A stretch of DNA of 64,000 bases, taken from the NCBI GenBank assembly GCA_031213475.1, contig JARUPZ010000021.1, positions 3,679,545-3,743,544 on the forward strand, given 5' to 3'. Under the pieces are notes generated by a model, which saw only the letters and a list, made by a program, of their open reading frames with translations, had not been told where the DNA came from and ran no database searches. The position numbers were made by a program, and so were the translations under genes. Every line of letters begins with the position of its first letter. Position 1 is the stretch's first letter. This DNA is from Nereocystis luetkeana (Eukaryota > Sar > Phaeophyceae > Laminariales > Laminariaceae). Shown piece after piece: positions 56,004-64,000 of the stretch.

Positions 56004-56188
56004 TGGCCCCTCTGTATTGCCGGTACATATACTCCAGCCGACAATACCGGCACTATATGTAGCGGCAACCGGCACTATATGCTCCGCACACTGCCACACT
56101 AGTTGATCGCATCTGTGTCAAGATATCCCACCGGCATTATATCGGGAAGCCGGCACTATTATGCCCAACCGGCACTATAGAGGGACCA
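56004..56188 (-). mobile_element. MITE-C copy
   Basis: GGCCCCTCTGTATTGCCGG to CCGGCACTATAGAGGGACC, the best pair of inverted ends in the family; in CASP intron 8. Confidence 0.82.
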
Positions 56189-56212
56189 ATACTATAATTT
56201 TTCCCTCCCTCC

Positions 56213-56323
56213 CTGCGTGGTCAATGGTCAAATGACTGAGGCAAGCCACGTATGAGTACGCCCCCCGTCTCGAAAGGGATGCGTGGTCAATGGTCAAATG
56301 ACTAAGGCAAACAACAAATGAGT

Positions 56324-56325
<2 letters not shown>
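56213..56325 (+). repeat. R7 repeat, two tandem copies, before CASP exon 9
   Basis: TGCGTGGTCAATGGTCAAAT GACT occurs twice (written here with a break), with CCGTCTCGAAAGGGATGCG between them and AATGAGTACCCCCC at the end, leading into a long C run and the acceptor. Confidence 0.85.
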
Positions 56326-56358
<33 letters not shown>

Positions 56359-56390
56359 CCCCCCACCGCCTGCTGCTTGATATGCTGCAG

Positions 56391-56471
56391 GCCCAAGTTA
56401 CCCGCCTGGAACAGGAGTTGCAAGGCTTCCGCATTCGTGAACGTATGGGTGGCTCCCCCTCTGGCGCGGGC
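56391..56471 (+). CDS. CASP: CASP exon 9
   Basis: Residues 271-297, AQVTRLEQELQGFRIRERMG then GSPSGAG. Acceptor TATGCTGCAG. Donor chosen as GGC|GTAAGA (phase 0), which joins exon 10 in frame; a second GT at GGCG|GTGAGA lies 17 bp further on but breaks the phase. The first 19 residues continue the coiled coil (family: REAE-LREQL--A), followed by a Gly/Ser linker. A C run of roughly 30 bases lies upstream, and an inverted R5 repeat begins about 28 bp after the donor. Confidence 0.8.
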
Positions 56472-56498
56472 GTAAGAGCGGCAGGCGGTGAGAAGACA

Positions 56499-56680
56499 AC
56501 GATGCAGCCCACCCTGTATGCGGCTCGCCGAACACCTCACGTTTCGCTTCGCGCTTGTTGCAATAAGCAATGTCTGGCTGGTCGGTGAAAACCCGGCGTG
56601 CTCCGTCCCGGCATTGTAGGGATGCGAGGGTCTATGGCCATACGATTGCGGCCATGCATGATATCGAGTACACCCCTTTT
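56499..56680 (-). repeat. R5 copy in CASP intron 9
   Basis: Inverted: GATGCAGCCCACCCTG, CGCCGAACACCTCACG, GGTGAAAACCCGGCGTGCTC and GCATTGTAGGGATGCGAGGG. Starts 27 bp after the exon 9 donor. Confidence 0.82.
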
Positions 56681-56769
56681 CCCTCTGTTCTCTGTCCCTT
56701 ATGCTCCCGCCCCCCCCACCCTTGGTATCTCGCCTCGTGGTCTCTATCCCCTTTTCGCTAGCCCTTATA

Positions 56770-57003
56770 TCTAGCTGATGCTTCCACTTGATGATCTAGT
56801 AGATTTTTCAGGGTAGATGTATTCCTGATCTGTATGATCTGTATGATCTAGCTCATGCTACCAGATGAGAGCTGTGCAACCTGCATGATGCTACAGTGGT
56901 ACGTTTTTCCTGGGCTGGATCTGTACTATACAGATCGTGCACAAAGTCTCATAACGTCAAGGTAGGCTCTAGATGATCTATCTGTAGATTATCTATCTGT
57001 ATG
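56770..57003 (+). repeat. R6 repeat copy in CASP intron 9
   Basis: TTTTCAGGGTAGATG, GTATGATCTAGCTCATGC, TTTTTCCTGGGCTGGATC and GATGATCTATCTGTAGATTA. Confidence 0.78.
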
Positions 57004-57024
57004 TGATACAAGGCGCTTCGCTCC

Positions 57025-57046
57025 GCGGGCGGCCTACGCCGCCCGC
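57025..57046. other. Perfect GC hairpin
   Basis: GCGGGCGGC, loop CTAC, GCCGCCCGC: a 9-bp perfect stem with a 4-base loop in CASP intron 9, preceded by CGCTTCGCTCC. Confidence 0.7.
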
Positions 57047-58119
57047 TACGCTCGCTCAGGAAGGAAAACAGTACATCAAATTATGCGAAGCGAACAGAGG
57101 TCCACGATTGAGTTTAGTTTTTGCAAGGATCGTCATTGCAAACCGGCGACTTGATAATGCCAAGAGTCCCGCCGCCATGCTTCATGAAAAAAGAGCTCCG
57201 AAGTCAGCTTGGATGGCACATATACGCTTCGCGTCGCGGATGTCGTACATACGTACATACCCCAGGTAGGGTACTACTGTCTGTACTTATTTTCTTCTTT
57301 CGATATGCTCTATGTCTGTACTACGGTATGTACGAAGAAAGCGAAAGCACAGCACGGCACAGCAGCGATCACAATGAAAATGAAACCGAAAACTCGGAAA
57401 GGAAGAAAAATCCCCGTCCCCTGTCGTGTAATATTTTTCTGCCTGAGTGGAACACCTGACACCCGGTCGAAAAGAAGAAAAGAAAAAAATCGCACATTAG
57501 CTCCTCTCTCAGCCTCGTACGCCGCCCGCCCCTCTCGCGACCACCTCGCTACCGATTCGGTCCGGGTGAAGCTTTTATCACTCTCTGCCACAATCAGCCC
57601 CGTCGCCCACCTCGCGTGAAGCCCGGTGCTCACCGTGGCCGTCGTTCGCCAGCTCGATAACGTTCGTGTTCAAACTGCACACGTCCCTCTTTCAACTTCA
57701 GCGTAGTCGCAAAAATAAGCACCGCTTGAATATTATCTTGCCCTCCCGAACGACCTTCATAACTCGTACATACTCTATCAACAATCATCAATCGAAGCCA
57801 GACAAAGCCCGTTCATGCATCCCTCGTGTCTCGAGGCACACGCGACGCCTAGGCACGAAAGCAGCGACCGCGCTCCTTGCAACCCCCCCTCTACCCGCCA
57901 GCACCCGCTGACACCCGCGACGGTGCCGGGTCCTCCCGCGATGCCGTGCTCGGAGAACACGCACGCACACGAAACGAAAGAAGAAAAAAGGAAGAAAGGA
58001 CCGAGAAAACAAAGAACTGCTGGAAAGGTCCGGCAAGTAATGAAAGGAGGCGATTTGGAAGTGGGAGCTCTGAGAGGCCAGGGATGCACCAACCGAGCAC
58101 GCTCAGGGGTTGTGCTCTA
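57047..58119. other. Unique ~1.1-kb block in CASP intron 9
   Basis: Free of the repeat families found around it. A + frame at 57815-58120 is open for 101 codons (basic C-terminal half, EKRKKGPRKQR), without splice support or recognised homology. Confidence 0.4.
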
Positions 58120-58225
58120 AGTATGTAGTTCTATATCTGTAGATTATCTATTTGTAGATATATCTGTAGATGAGCCGTCTGTAGGTGATCTATCTGTAGA
58201 TGATCTATCTGTAGATAGTCTGTCC
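58120..58225 (+). repeat. R6 tail fragment
   Basis: Five ATCTGTAGATGATCT-type units. Confidence 0.65.
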
Positions 58226-58302
58226 GATAGTTGTTTTTTCACTTCCTTTCACCGGCGCGCACAGTTGACGACAGTTTCAAAATGTCCCACCCGCACTACC
58301 CT

Positions 58303-58386
58303 GTATCACTATGTCCCTGAACGGAAGGACCGTTTGCATACTAATATTAAATAAAAAATGTCCTCATATTGAGGGAGATAGTGGTA
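58303..58386. mobile_element. MITE-D copy
   Basis: TATCACTATGTCCCTGAACG to TTGAGGGAGATAGTGGTA. Confidence 0.72.
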
Positions 58387-58559
58387 TTAATAATTCTTAG
58401 TGAGAGCTACCCTGCCAAACACCTTGGTACTATTACGAGAGACCGAACTGACAGTGATCACGACATCGGGGCCCATCATGCGCACGAAAACTTGTATACT
58501 CCAGCGTTTTACGAAACATATTTTGTTCTGATGACTATGTTCCCCCGTACTACACTTTC

Positions 58560-58850
58560 GCACATCGGGCAGATCATCGATTCCTACTTCATGATCTAGG
58601 TCTTTCAGGGCAGATAGGTAGATCTACTCGTGATCTGTATGATCTCTATGTGATCTGTGTGGTCTGTATGATCTAGCTCGTGTTGCCTCGCGGGAGCCGA
58701 ATGGCTTGCATGATCCAGGACATGTTTCTTGGGTTGGCTGGATTTGTACTAGAAAGATCCTACGCAACAGCTCACAAGAGCAGGTTAGGATCCAGATGAT
58801 TGATCTGTAGATGATCTATCTGATCTGTATATCTGTCCGACTGAGCCCCG
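58560..58850 (+). repeat. R6 repeat copy in CASP intron 9
   Basis: CATCGGGCAGATCATCGATT, TCTAGCTCGTGTTGCC, ACATGTTTCTTGGGTTGG and GATCTGTAGATGATCTATC; all parts present. Confidence 0.82.
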
Positions 58851-59000
58851 AGTGACCGAAAATCTCTGTTTTTTTTCACGTGTATTCCACCAGCCCACAA
58901 TTGCATAGCAAGTTATATACAGCCTCCAACACTAGTTCCTGACGAAGGCTACATACCGTATCTTGACTCTTTTGTTTTGTTTTTGTTTTGTGCCGACAGA

Positions 59001-59106
59001 CGTCGGGAGATGGGGGGGTAGCTACCAACCAAGAACGATCGCCTCACAAACTCCTCGAAACCCCGAACCAGGAACCCACTCACGCCGAGCTCCTCCTGCC
59101 CCCCCC
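59001..59106 (+). CDS. CASP: CASP exon 10 (variable linker)
   Basis: Residues 298-332 plus one base: TSGDGGVATNQERSPHK, LLETPNQEPTHAELLLPP. The acceptor is GTGCCGACAG. The only GT that keeps phase with exon 11 is at 59107 (CCCCCC|GTATGG), and there the donor bases already belong to an R5-type repeat. The length of 106 bases and the phase (0 in, 1 out) fit, but the sequence falls in the region where CASP proteins are not conserved, so homology cannot confirm it. Confidence 0.55.
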
Positions 59107-59150
59107 GTATGGTCATACGACTACGACCATGCATGATATCGAGTACCTCC
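59104..59150 (-). repeat. R5 fragment at the exon 10 donor
   Basis: GTATGGTCATACGACTACGA then CCATGCATGATATCGAGTAC, the inverted R5 start. The splice donor GT assigned to exon 10 is the first GT of this fragment. Confidence 0.7.
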
Positions 59151-59181
59151 TCCCCCTCCACCCGCTCCCCTCCCTGGTGTT

Positions 59182-59226
59182 GTGAGGAGCACTCCTACCC
59201 CTCCCATCAACGGGCACAGCGACGTT
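59182..59226 (+). repeat. Decoy duplicate of the CASP exon 11 acceptor
   Basis: GTTGTGAGGAGCACTCCTAC then CCCTCCCATCAACGGGCACA closely matches 59590-59634, which spans the intron 10/exon 11 boundary. The AG is retained, but the frame used by exon 11 reaches a stop within about 85 bases. Confidence 0.78.
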
Positions 59227-59390
59227 TGAAATGTATCCAACCAGCGCTACGCGGTTCAAGATATAAAACACTAAATCGATCGAACTCCCAGCTGACGCAG
59301 TTGTCGTATTTTTGCTAAAAAATGATGCTATCCATCAGCGAGGGCGAGACGCTATAGCGAGAAGAGCCACTGTACACACTTGCCCTACTT

Positions 59391-59491
59391 CAACCCTTTT
59401 AGGACTGCAGTCCCGTTTTTTAGGTACAGACCACTCGAATTATAAGTAGGCTTTTCGCAAAACGGGGCCGCAGTCAGTCTTCAAGGGGTTG
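59391..59491. mobile_element. MITE-B copy
   Basis: CAACCCTTTTAGGACTGCAG to CAGTCTTCAAGGGGTTG; in the short CASP intron 10. Confidence 0.86.
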
Positions 59492-59596
59492 ACTCATACC
59501 TGGCCATTCTTAGAAAGAAAGTATATGTTTTCGATTTTTTTTTTCGTCTCGATGTTTATTCGTTTTTTTGCTCCACCCCGAATGTTTTGTTGCCAG

Positions 59597-59766
59597 GAGC
59601 ACTCCCACCCCTCCCCTCGACGGGCACAGCGGCGGCGGCTGAAGGGGTAAGCCACGCCGAAGCAGTCGATGCAGAGCTCTTGGAGCTAAGCCGGGTTCAA
59701 TCCCACCTCCGGGGGGAAATGGTGGCCAAGTCCAGGGCGTGGGACGAGGAGAAGGGGGCGCTACAG
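59597..59766 (+). CDS. CASP: CASP exon 11
   Basis: Two bases of codon 333, then residues 334-389: ALPPLPSTGTAAAAEGVSHA, EAVDAELLELSRVQSHLRGE, MVAKSRAWDEEKGALQ. The second half matches the family helix with E--ELA--E-EI--L---V--LQA-L. Acceptor GTTGCCAG, donor CAG|GTGAGG, phase 1 in and 0 out. The first ~45 bases including the acceptor are duplicated, with several mismatches, at 59182-59226; that upstream copy also has AG at the right place but runs into a stop. Confidence 0.86.
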
Positions 59767-59795
59767 GTGAGGGTGGGGGTGTACCGCCACTAGTC

Positions 59796-60008
59796 TAGTC
59801 TGGACCGAAATGTAAGGGACCGTATGTGTTTATCCTGGTGCAAACTACCACCCTGGACCAAAATGTGAGGGACCCTTCGTGTTTGCCCTGGTACAAACTA
59901 CGACTCTGGACCGAAATATGACGGACCGTTTGTGTTGATCCTGGTACTAATCACCACTCTGGACCGAAATATAACGGACCGTTCGTGTTTTACTGTCAGT
60001 ACCAATAG
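59796..60008 (+). repeat. 54-bp tandem repeat, 4 copies
   Basis: Each unit begins CTGGACCGAAATGTAAGGGA and contains GTGTTTATCCTGGTACAAAC. The unit resembles the ends of MITE-D elements (CGGCAATGTAAGGTCC at 63418). Lies at the start of CASP intron 11. Confidence 0.85.
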
Positions 60009-60044
60009 CCTAACGGTTCCTTAGGTTTCCGTCCGAGAGGGGTA

Positions 60045-60440
60045 CGTCAGAATTTGACCAATGAACGAGTTTCCTTCGGATGTGGGGTGAACTGTACTGA
60101 TGGTGTTGTTGACCAATGAAACGTCCCGAAGCGTCAGTGTTTGGCCGATGAATATGGGAGTATGTTCGAATATGTGGTAGGTTGTGCTGCTGGTGCTGTT
60201 GACCAATGAGATCTACCGAATTGTCAGTGTTCGACCAATCAACATGTATCTTCGAATGGGGGGTAAACCGTTCTGTTGCCATTGTCTTATCCAATGAAGT
60301 ATCCCGAATTACCCGGTTTTGATATGTAAAAGGTATCTTCGAATATGGTGTACACTCTGCTGCTGGTGTTAAACCAATCAAAAATCCCGAAGCATCAGTG
60401 TTTGACCAATGAATGGGTATCTCCGAGTATGTCGTAAACT
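60045..60440 (+). repeat. ~85-95-bp tandem repeat, about 4.5 copies
   Basis: Units contain GACCAATGAACGAG, CTTCGAATATGTGGTAAACT, GCTGCTGGTGTTG and ATCCCGAAGCGTCAGTGTTT. A separate single unit lies at 61950-62045. The minus-strand frame across it is repeat-driven. Confidence 0.82.
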
Positions 60441-60893
60441 GTTAAATGTTCCCTTTCGGGCGCATGGGGTGACACAGGGGTTGATGTTATCATGATTCTT
60501 GTCATCCGACAATGTGCAGCATGATCTTCAACGTTGATCACTCACAATCACCCTGAAAGAAAATATCGAGAGAACTATACCGTACGTCAGAATTGCGCTG
60601 TACTGTAACAGCAGCCTAAAGACAGTACAGAAATGAAGGAATTTTGCGTCAAAATAGTCATCTTTTGGGAGTGCGCAACATCGAAGCTTCCGCACATTGG
60701 ACACGCTCTGCTGCCGCTGCTGCTGGCGTCAGCAGTCTATATATATACCTGGTATGTACCAGGTATTATACTTCGTACCAGGTATATATTTTAGGCAGCC
60801 GAATTTCGATTTTTTTAATGGTTTTTCGGATCTTGGTAGGGCTCCAGCACCTTTGTGTGACCACGGACTCCTTCGGCAGAGAGTTAATGTGAG

Positions 60894-60895
<2 letters not shown>

Positions 60896-60925
<30 letters not shown>

Positions 60926-61115
60926 CGTACAGCAGAGACAGCGCAGCAGCAGCCACAGACACCGCAGCAGAAAGACCACCACCAGTTGTGTACTCAGCCG
61001 CAGCATCAACCTCAGAATTTCCGAGGTCGGACAGCGCTGCTGCTGTCTGTCTGTCTGTCTGCACTCTGACTATAAATCTACTGCTGCTGCTGCTGCTGCT
61101 GCTGCTGTGGAGAAT
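60896..61115 (+). repeat. (ACA)n and (CTG)n tracts
   Basis: About ten ACA units at 60896-60925 and nine CTG units at 61080-61109, with CAG-rich DNA continuing to 61610. Located in CASP intron 11. Confidence 0.88.
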
Positions 61116-61949
61116 AATACGTACGTGAATATTGCGTACTACAACAGTCCAGAAGACACGGGTGCTACAAACAATAGAATTGCGCCGGGTTGCGCCAAAC
61201 GAACGCATTTGGGAGTGCGCCCTACAAAAAGAAGAAAAATGTACCAAAGACACTTATTTTGGAGCGTGCAGCAACTGTGGTGGCAACAGCAGAGACAGCG
61301 CAGTAAGAAACAGCAGGAAGAGGAGCAGTAGCAACGGCGGAAACAACGCAGTAGCAACACATCAAAAGGAGCGACAGCAGTATGCGCCGCGAGTAGCAGC
61401 AGGCGCAGTTGCGCGATAAAAACACTTTTGGGACAGCTGAGGCAGCGCAGCAGCAGCAGCAGCAGCAACGCAGTAACAGCAGCGCAGCAGCAGCAGAGCA
61501 GCAGCAGTAGCAGCATCCACAAAGAGGAACTGCAGCATCAGTAGCAGCAGCAAAAAAAAAAAAATCGCAGGAACGCTGGCACACATCAGTTGCTGCTGCT
61601 GCTGCTGGGAGCAGTTTACACCAGGGGCTTCTGCTTCTGGTTTTGCATGTAAAAGCTTCCACACATCGCACACTGTTTCTGCTGTCAGCGCGTTACCATT
61701 GTACGGTTAGCGTAAGCGAGCGTCGTGTCTGGATACTCGTACGTGGAAATATAACAGCTGTGTGACGTTTTTCTGACGTGAAAAGGAAAAACGAACGGCC
61801 GACCAGCACCCGAAAGTTTGAAGCCTAGAGCCCAACCTAAAAATGAAAAGCCCACCAGGAGTCGCAGTTTTGAAGCCTCTACAGCCCAAAGCAGCGACAT
61901 GCATACCAACCAGCCACACCATAGTCGTATATACGTAGATGTACTGCGG

Positions 61950-62045
61950 ATGTTGACCTATGAAACATCCCGAGGCTTCAGCGTTTGAGCAATGAACGGG
62001 TGTCTTCGAACATGTGGTAAACTAAACTGCTCCAGGCTGCGGTTA
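61950..62045 (+). repeat. Detached copy of the 60.0-60.4 kb tandem unit
   Basis: Reads GACCTATGAAACATCCCGAG, GCTTCAGCGTTTGAGCAATG and CTTCGAACATGTGGTAAACT, matching the array about 1.5 kb upstream. Confidence 0.75.
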
Positions 62046-62179
62046 AATGAAGGATGCGAGAGCAGTGGAGATGGCGACGGCGGCAGCACCACGGACAGAT
62101 ATATCACGAGCTACGTATCTTCTACAGCAGATCCTGTTTTTTGTCGTTAATATATATTCGTTGCTCAAGAGCCGTTGCC

Positions 62180-62640
62180 CTATTATGTAGATCCCACCCA
62201 CCAAAAAAATGTATGCATGATCCGTGTCCTACAGATATATCATGCGGGTCATATAAATCAGGACTATGTCTGCCCTCAAATGTCTAGGTTTTTATGTGGG
62301 CGCCTGATTTGTCTTGATGTGGGGGTCGAATTTGTACTCGTGTGGGGATCTGATCTGATCTGATCTGTTCTGAAGTAGGGATGTGATCTGTCTTGGCGTG
62401 GCGATCTGATCTGTCCCGGTATGGGGGCCTGATCGGTGCTACTGTAGCTATGTGGGGATATGATCTATTCCATTTTTGTTGAGATTTTTTCTCTGTACTA
62501 ACGATGTGAGCATCTAAACTGCCCTGATTATGTGGGAGTCTGATCTATCCTCGTGTAAAGATCTGAACTGTTCTCTGATGTCGGGATCTGATTTGATCCA
62601 ATCTTGTCCTAATGTGTGCACTTTGCAGGCTGCCCTTAAG
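62180..62640 (+). repeat. R6-related GATCTG-rich stretch
   Basis: TATGTGGGGATCTGATCTG-type units at irregular steps, running to the exon 12 acceptor. Confidence 0.55.
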
Positions 62641-62793
62641 GCTGCGAAGGATGCGCTGGCCGTGGAGACGGCGGCTGCGGCAGGGCTGCGGAAGGAGCTG
62701 GGGGGGAGGCCCGCCGCGTCGGAGGTCCGGGCGCTTCGGCAGCAGCTAAGGATGCTGCAGCAGCTGGAGTTTAACGCGGGCGACGATGACGGG
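62629..62793 (+). CDS. CASP: CASP exon 12
   Basis: Residues 390-444: AALKAAKDALAVETAAAAGL, RKELGGRPAASEVRALRQQL, RMLQQLEFNAGDDDG. The KEL--RP---EV--L---L--LQ---(Y/F)NA--DD pattern is conserved from plants (KELQERPSARLVDDLRKKV) to animals (VKKELNILKSMEF). Phase 0 at both ends; acceptor CACTTTGCAG, donor GGG|GTGAGC. With exon 4 this is the strongest family evidence in the window. The 2.86 kb intron before it carries tandem repeats and CAG/CTG tracts. Confidence 0.95.
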
Positions 62794-63156
62794 GTGAGCG
62801 GAGGGGAGTTGATGGTGTTGCTGTTGTTGGTGTTGGATTGGCCTGGATTGGGGGGTTTGTGTTTTCGTAGTGTGGTTTTTGTGTGGTATGGTACGGTGTG
62901 TTTTGGTATAGTGTGAAGGAGGGAGGGTTTTACTGAGTCAGCGGTAGGTTTGTACGGGGCCGTACTTCCAAGATTTGGACACACCAGGTCGGGTATTGTT
63001 ATTGTTAATAGTATCAACGCATGTTTTCCTTACTCTGGGGAATGGTACTCAATCGCCAGCTGTTGAGATGGACCAGACTTACACATGTTCTTGTCTCACG
63101 GACATGTTCCATTATTCATCATGCCCGCATAACTCGGCCGCTCGTCGGTAAAAAAG

Positions 63157-63252
63157 GGAGATGGAGACGGGGCGGCGGCCACCGGTGGAGACGAGCCGCA
63201 CGGCGTTGACCCGGAAGACACCGCGAGCCACGTTGAACGCACGATGGAACAG
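63157..63252 (+). CDS. CASP: CASP exon 13 (last in window)
   Basis: Residues 445-476: GDGDGAAATGGDEPHGVDPE then DTASHVERTMEQ. Acceptor GGTAAAAAAG, phase 0; donor CAG|GTGAAC, phase 0. It continues the acidic Gly/Asp stretch that starts in exon 12, and the closing VERTMEQ falls where the family has -K-E-LLL-KN, which should therefore open the next exon outside this window. The remaining coiled coil and the C-terminal membrane anchor of CASP are not in the window. The weak pyrimidine tract at the acceptor is the main doubt. Confidence 0.72.
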
Positions 63253-63406
63253 GTGAACGCTTGCGCCAAAATAGATGCTACTACTGTATATACTTGATGT
63301 GTTATCTTGCTTTTCTATCTCCTTTCGATTTGTTCGGTTTACCTCCATGTGCTTTCCCCTCGGGCCCTGCTGCAAGTAATACGTAAAACGTGTGCAGTGG
63401 CATTCG

Positions 63407-63492
63407 ATACCGCTCTGTCCGGCAATGTAAGGTCCTTTGGGGCACGAACATAAGCACGAAACAGTCCTTCATTTTGCGAACAGAAAGGTACC
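63407..63492. mobile_element. MITE-D copy
   Basis: ATACCGCTCTGTCCGGCAAT to CATTTTGCGAACAGAAAGGT; in CASP intron 13. Confidence 0.65.
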
Positions 63493-63654
63493 TAACGTAT
63501 AATGCCCTGATTTCACTCTTTTTTTTTTTTTCGCCTGAGGTGTACCACTATTCTTCAGTTGTGTGTTCAGTCTGAGCCTCGACGTGATTCGTCGAGAAAA
63601 GAGATTCCAACCCCCTAAAATAAGGAGGCCTGTACCGTAGCGGGGAGGGTTAGT

Positions 63655-63935
63655 GGGGGGAGGGATGTACTCATTGTCATGCATGGCCGTAACTCGTATC
63701 TGCGTGGACCCTCGCATCCCTACAATGCCCGGACAGAGCACGTCGGTTTTTCATCAACCAGACATTTTGTCATTGCTCGCACCTAGCGCGAAGCGCCATG
63801 AGGCGTTCGGCGAGTCGCATGGAGGATTGAGCTGCATCGTACTAAGAACCGTTCATGACACGGATTTTTTTTGCATTGAATGACAGCGTCGAACCAATTC
63901 ATTGGTTTTCTGTTGTGGCCGATTCCTAGCGGGGA
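63655..63935 (+). repeat. R5 copy in CASP intron 13
   Basis: GTCATGCATGGCCGTAACTC, GGACAGAGCACGTCGG, CGGCGAGTCGCATGGAGG and a distal GAATGACAGCGTCGAACC. Confidence 0.8.
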
Positions 63936-64000
63936 GGGGGGGCAGGCGGGTAGGGATCCTGCTTGAGACCCCGGGTCTGACTTACGGCGAAAGGGTGGCA

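Noticed and set aside
57815..58128. Three overlapping frames of 80-100 codons
   Set aside because: Open by GC-rich composition in both strands; no homology or splice support. Kept only as a unique block.
1..64000. CRISPR arrays, prokaryotic operons, phage genes, rRNA
   Set aside because: None seen. The tandem repeats lack unique equal-length spacers, and no recognisable rRNA segment is present.

Overview
This is eukaryotic nuclear DNA: genes are split into small GC-rich exons with GT-AG introns, and most of the window is transposon-derived or low-complexity sequence. Exon style, very long repeat-filled introns, tRNA-derived SINEs, LINE fragments and abundant MITEs fit a large-genome alga, most likely a stramenopile such as a brown alga. 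That placement is an inference from gene style, not from a phylogenetic marker. I see no prokaryotic operon, CRISPR array, rRNA or intact tRNA gene.

The main gene is on the + strand and is the key result. Thirteen exons, in phase with one another throughout, run from about 20.33 kb to 63.25 kb and past the window end. They encode at least 476 residues of a CASP protein (the Golgi coiled-coil protein related to the CUX1 N-terminus, plant CASP and yeast COY1). Exons 2 to 13 follow the family order of landmarks: a VVLGFWKEFNLDG start block, LARRKNLAELTKEFRKK, a QEEIDSLAKR...LYEAPDPAQALE block, the central coiled coils, and an ELGGRPAASEVRALR...LEFNAGDDD block. Exon 1 is less certain. The C-terminal conserved region and membrane anchor expected for CASP lie beyond the window. 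Two introns exceed 13 kb each.

Layout. 0-18.8 kb: no confident gene; simple repeats, MITEs of four families (one very dense at 12.5-17.6 kb), two copies of a tRNA-derived SINE, a decayed tRNA-Ser and an exon-like island near 9.8-10.35 kb. 18.8-19.97 kb: two exons of a minus-strand gene of unknown function (acidic, Ser/Gly-rich), head-to-head with CASP exon 1, so 19.94-20.33 kb is a likely shared promoter. 20.4-33.6 kb: CASP intron 1, with a foldback element, LINE remnants and MITEs. 33.6-47.1 kb: CASP intron 2, with a 42-bp satellite, a frameshifted gene relic, a palindrome cluster, a 31-bp satellite of about 1.4 kb, an antisense LINE reverse-transcriptase remnant and a SINE. 47.1-64 kb: CASP exons 3-13. 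Most of these introns carry an R5-type repeat and G-rich DNA after the donor, and several carry an R7 repeat and C-rich DNA before the acceptor.

Two observations stand out for follow-up. The CASP introns share a repeated internal plan, which hints at element-driven intron growth or gain. Very short TA-flanked palindromes (TACCAGGTA/TACCTGGTA and TATTAATA) are far above chance and interrupt repeat copies whose sister copies lack them, as transposon excision footprints would.
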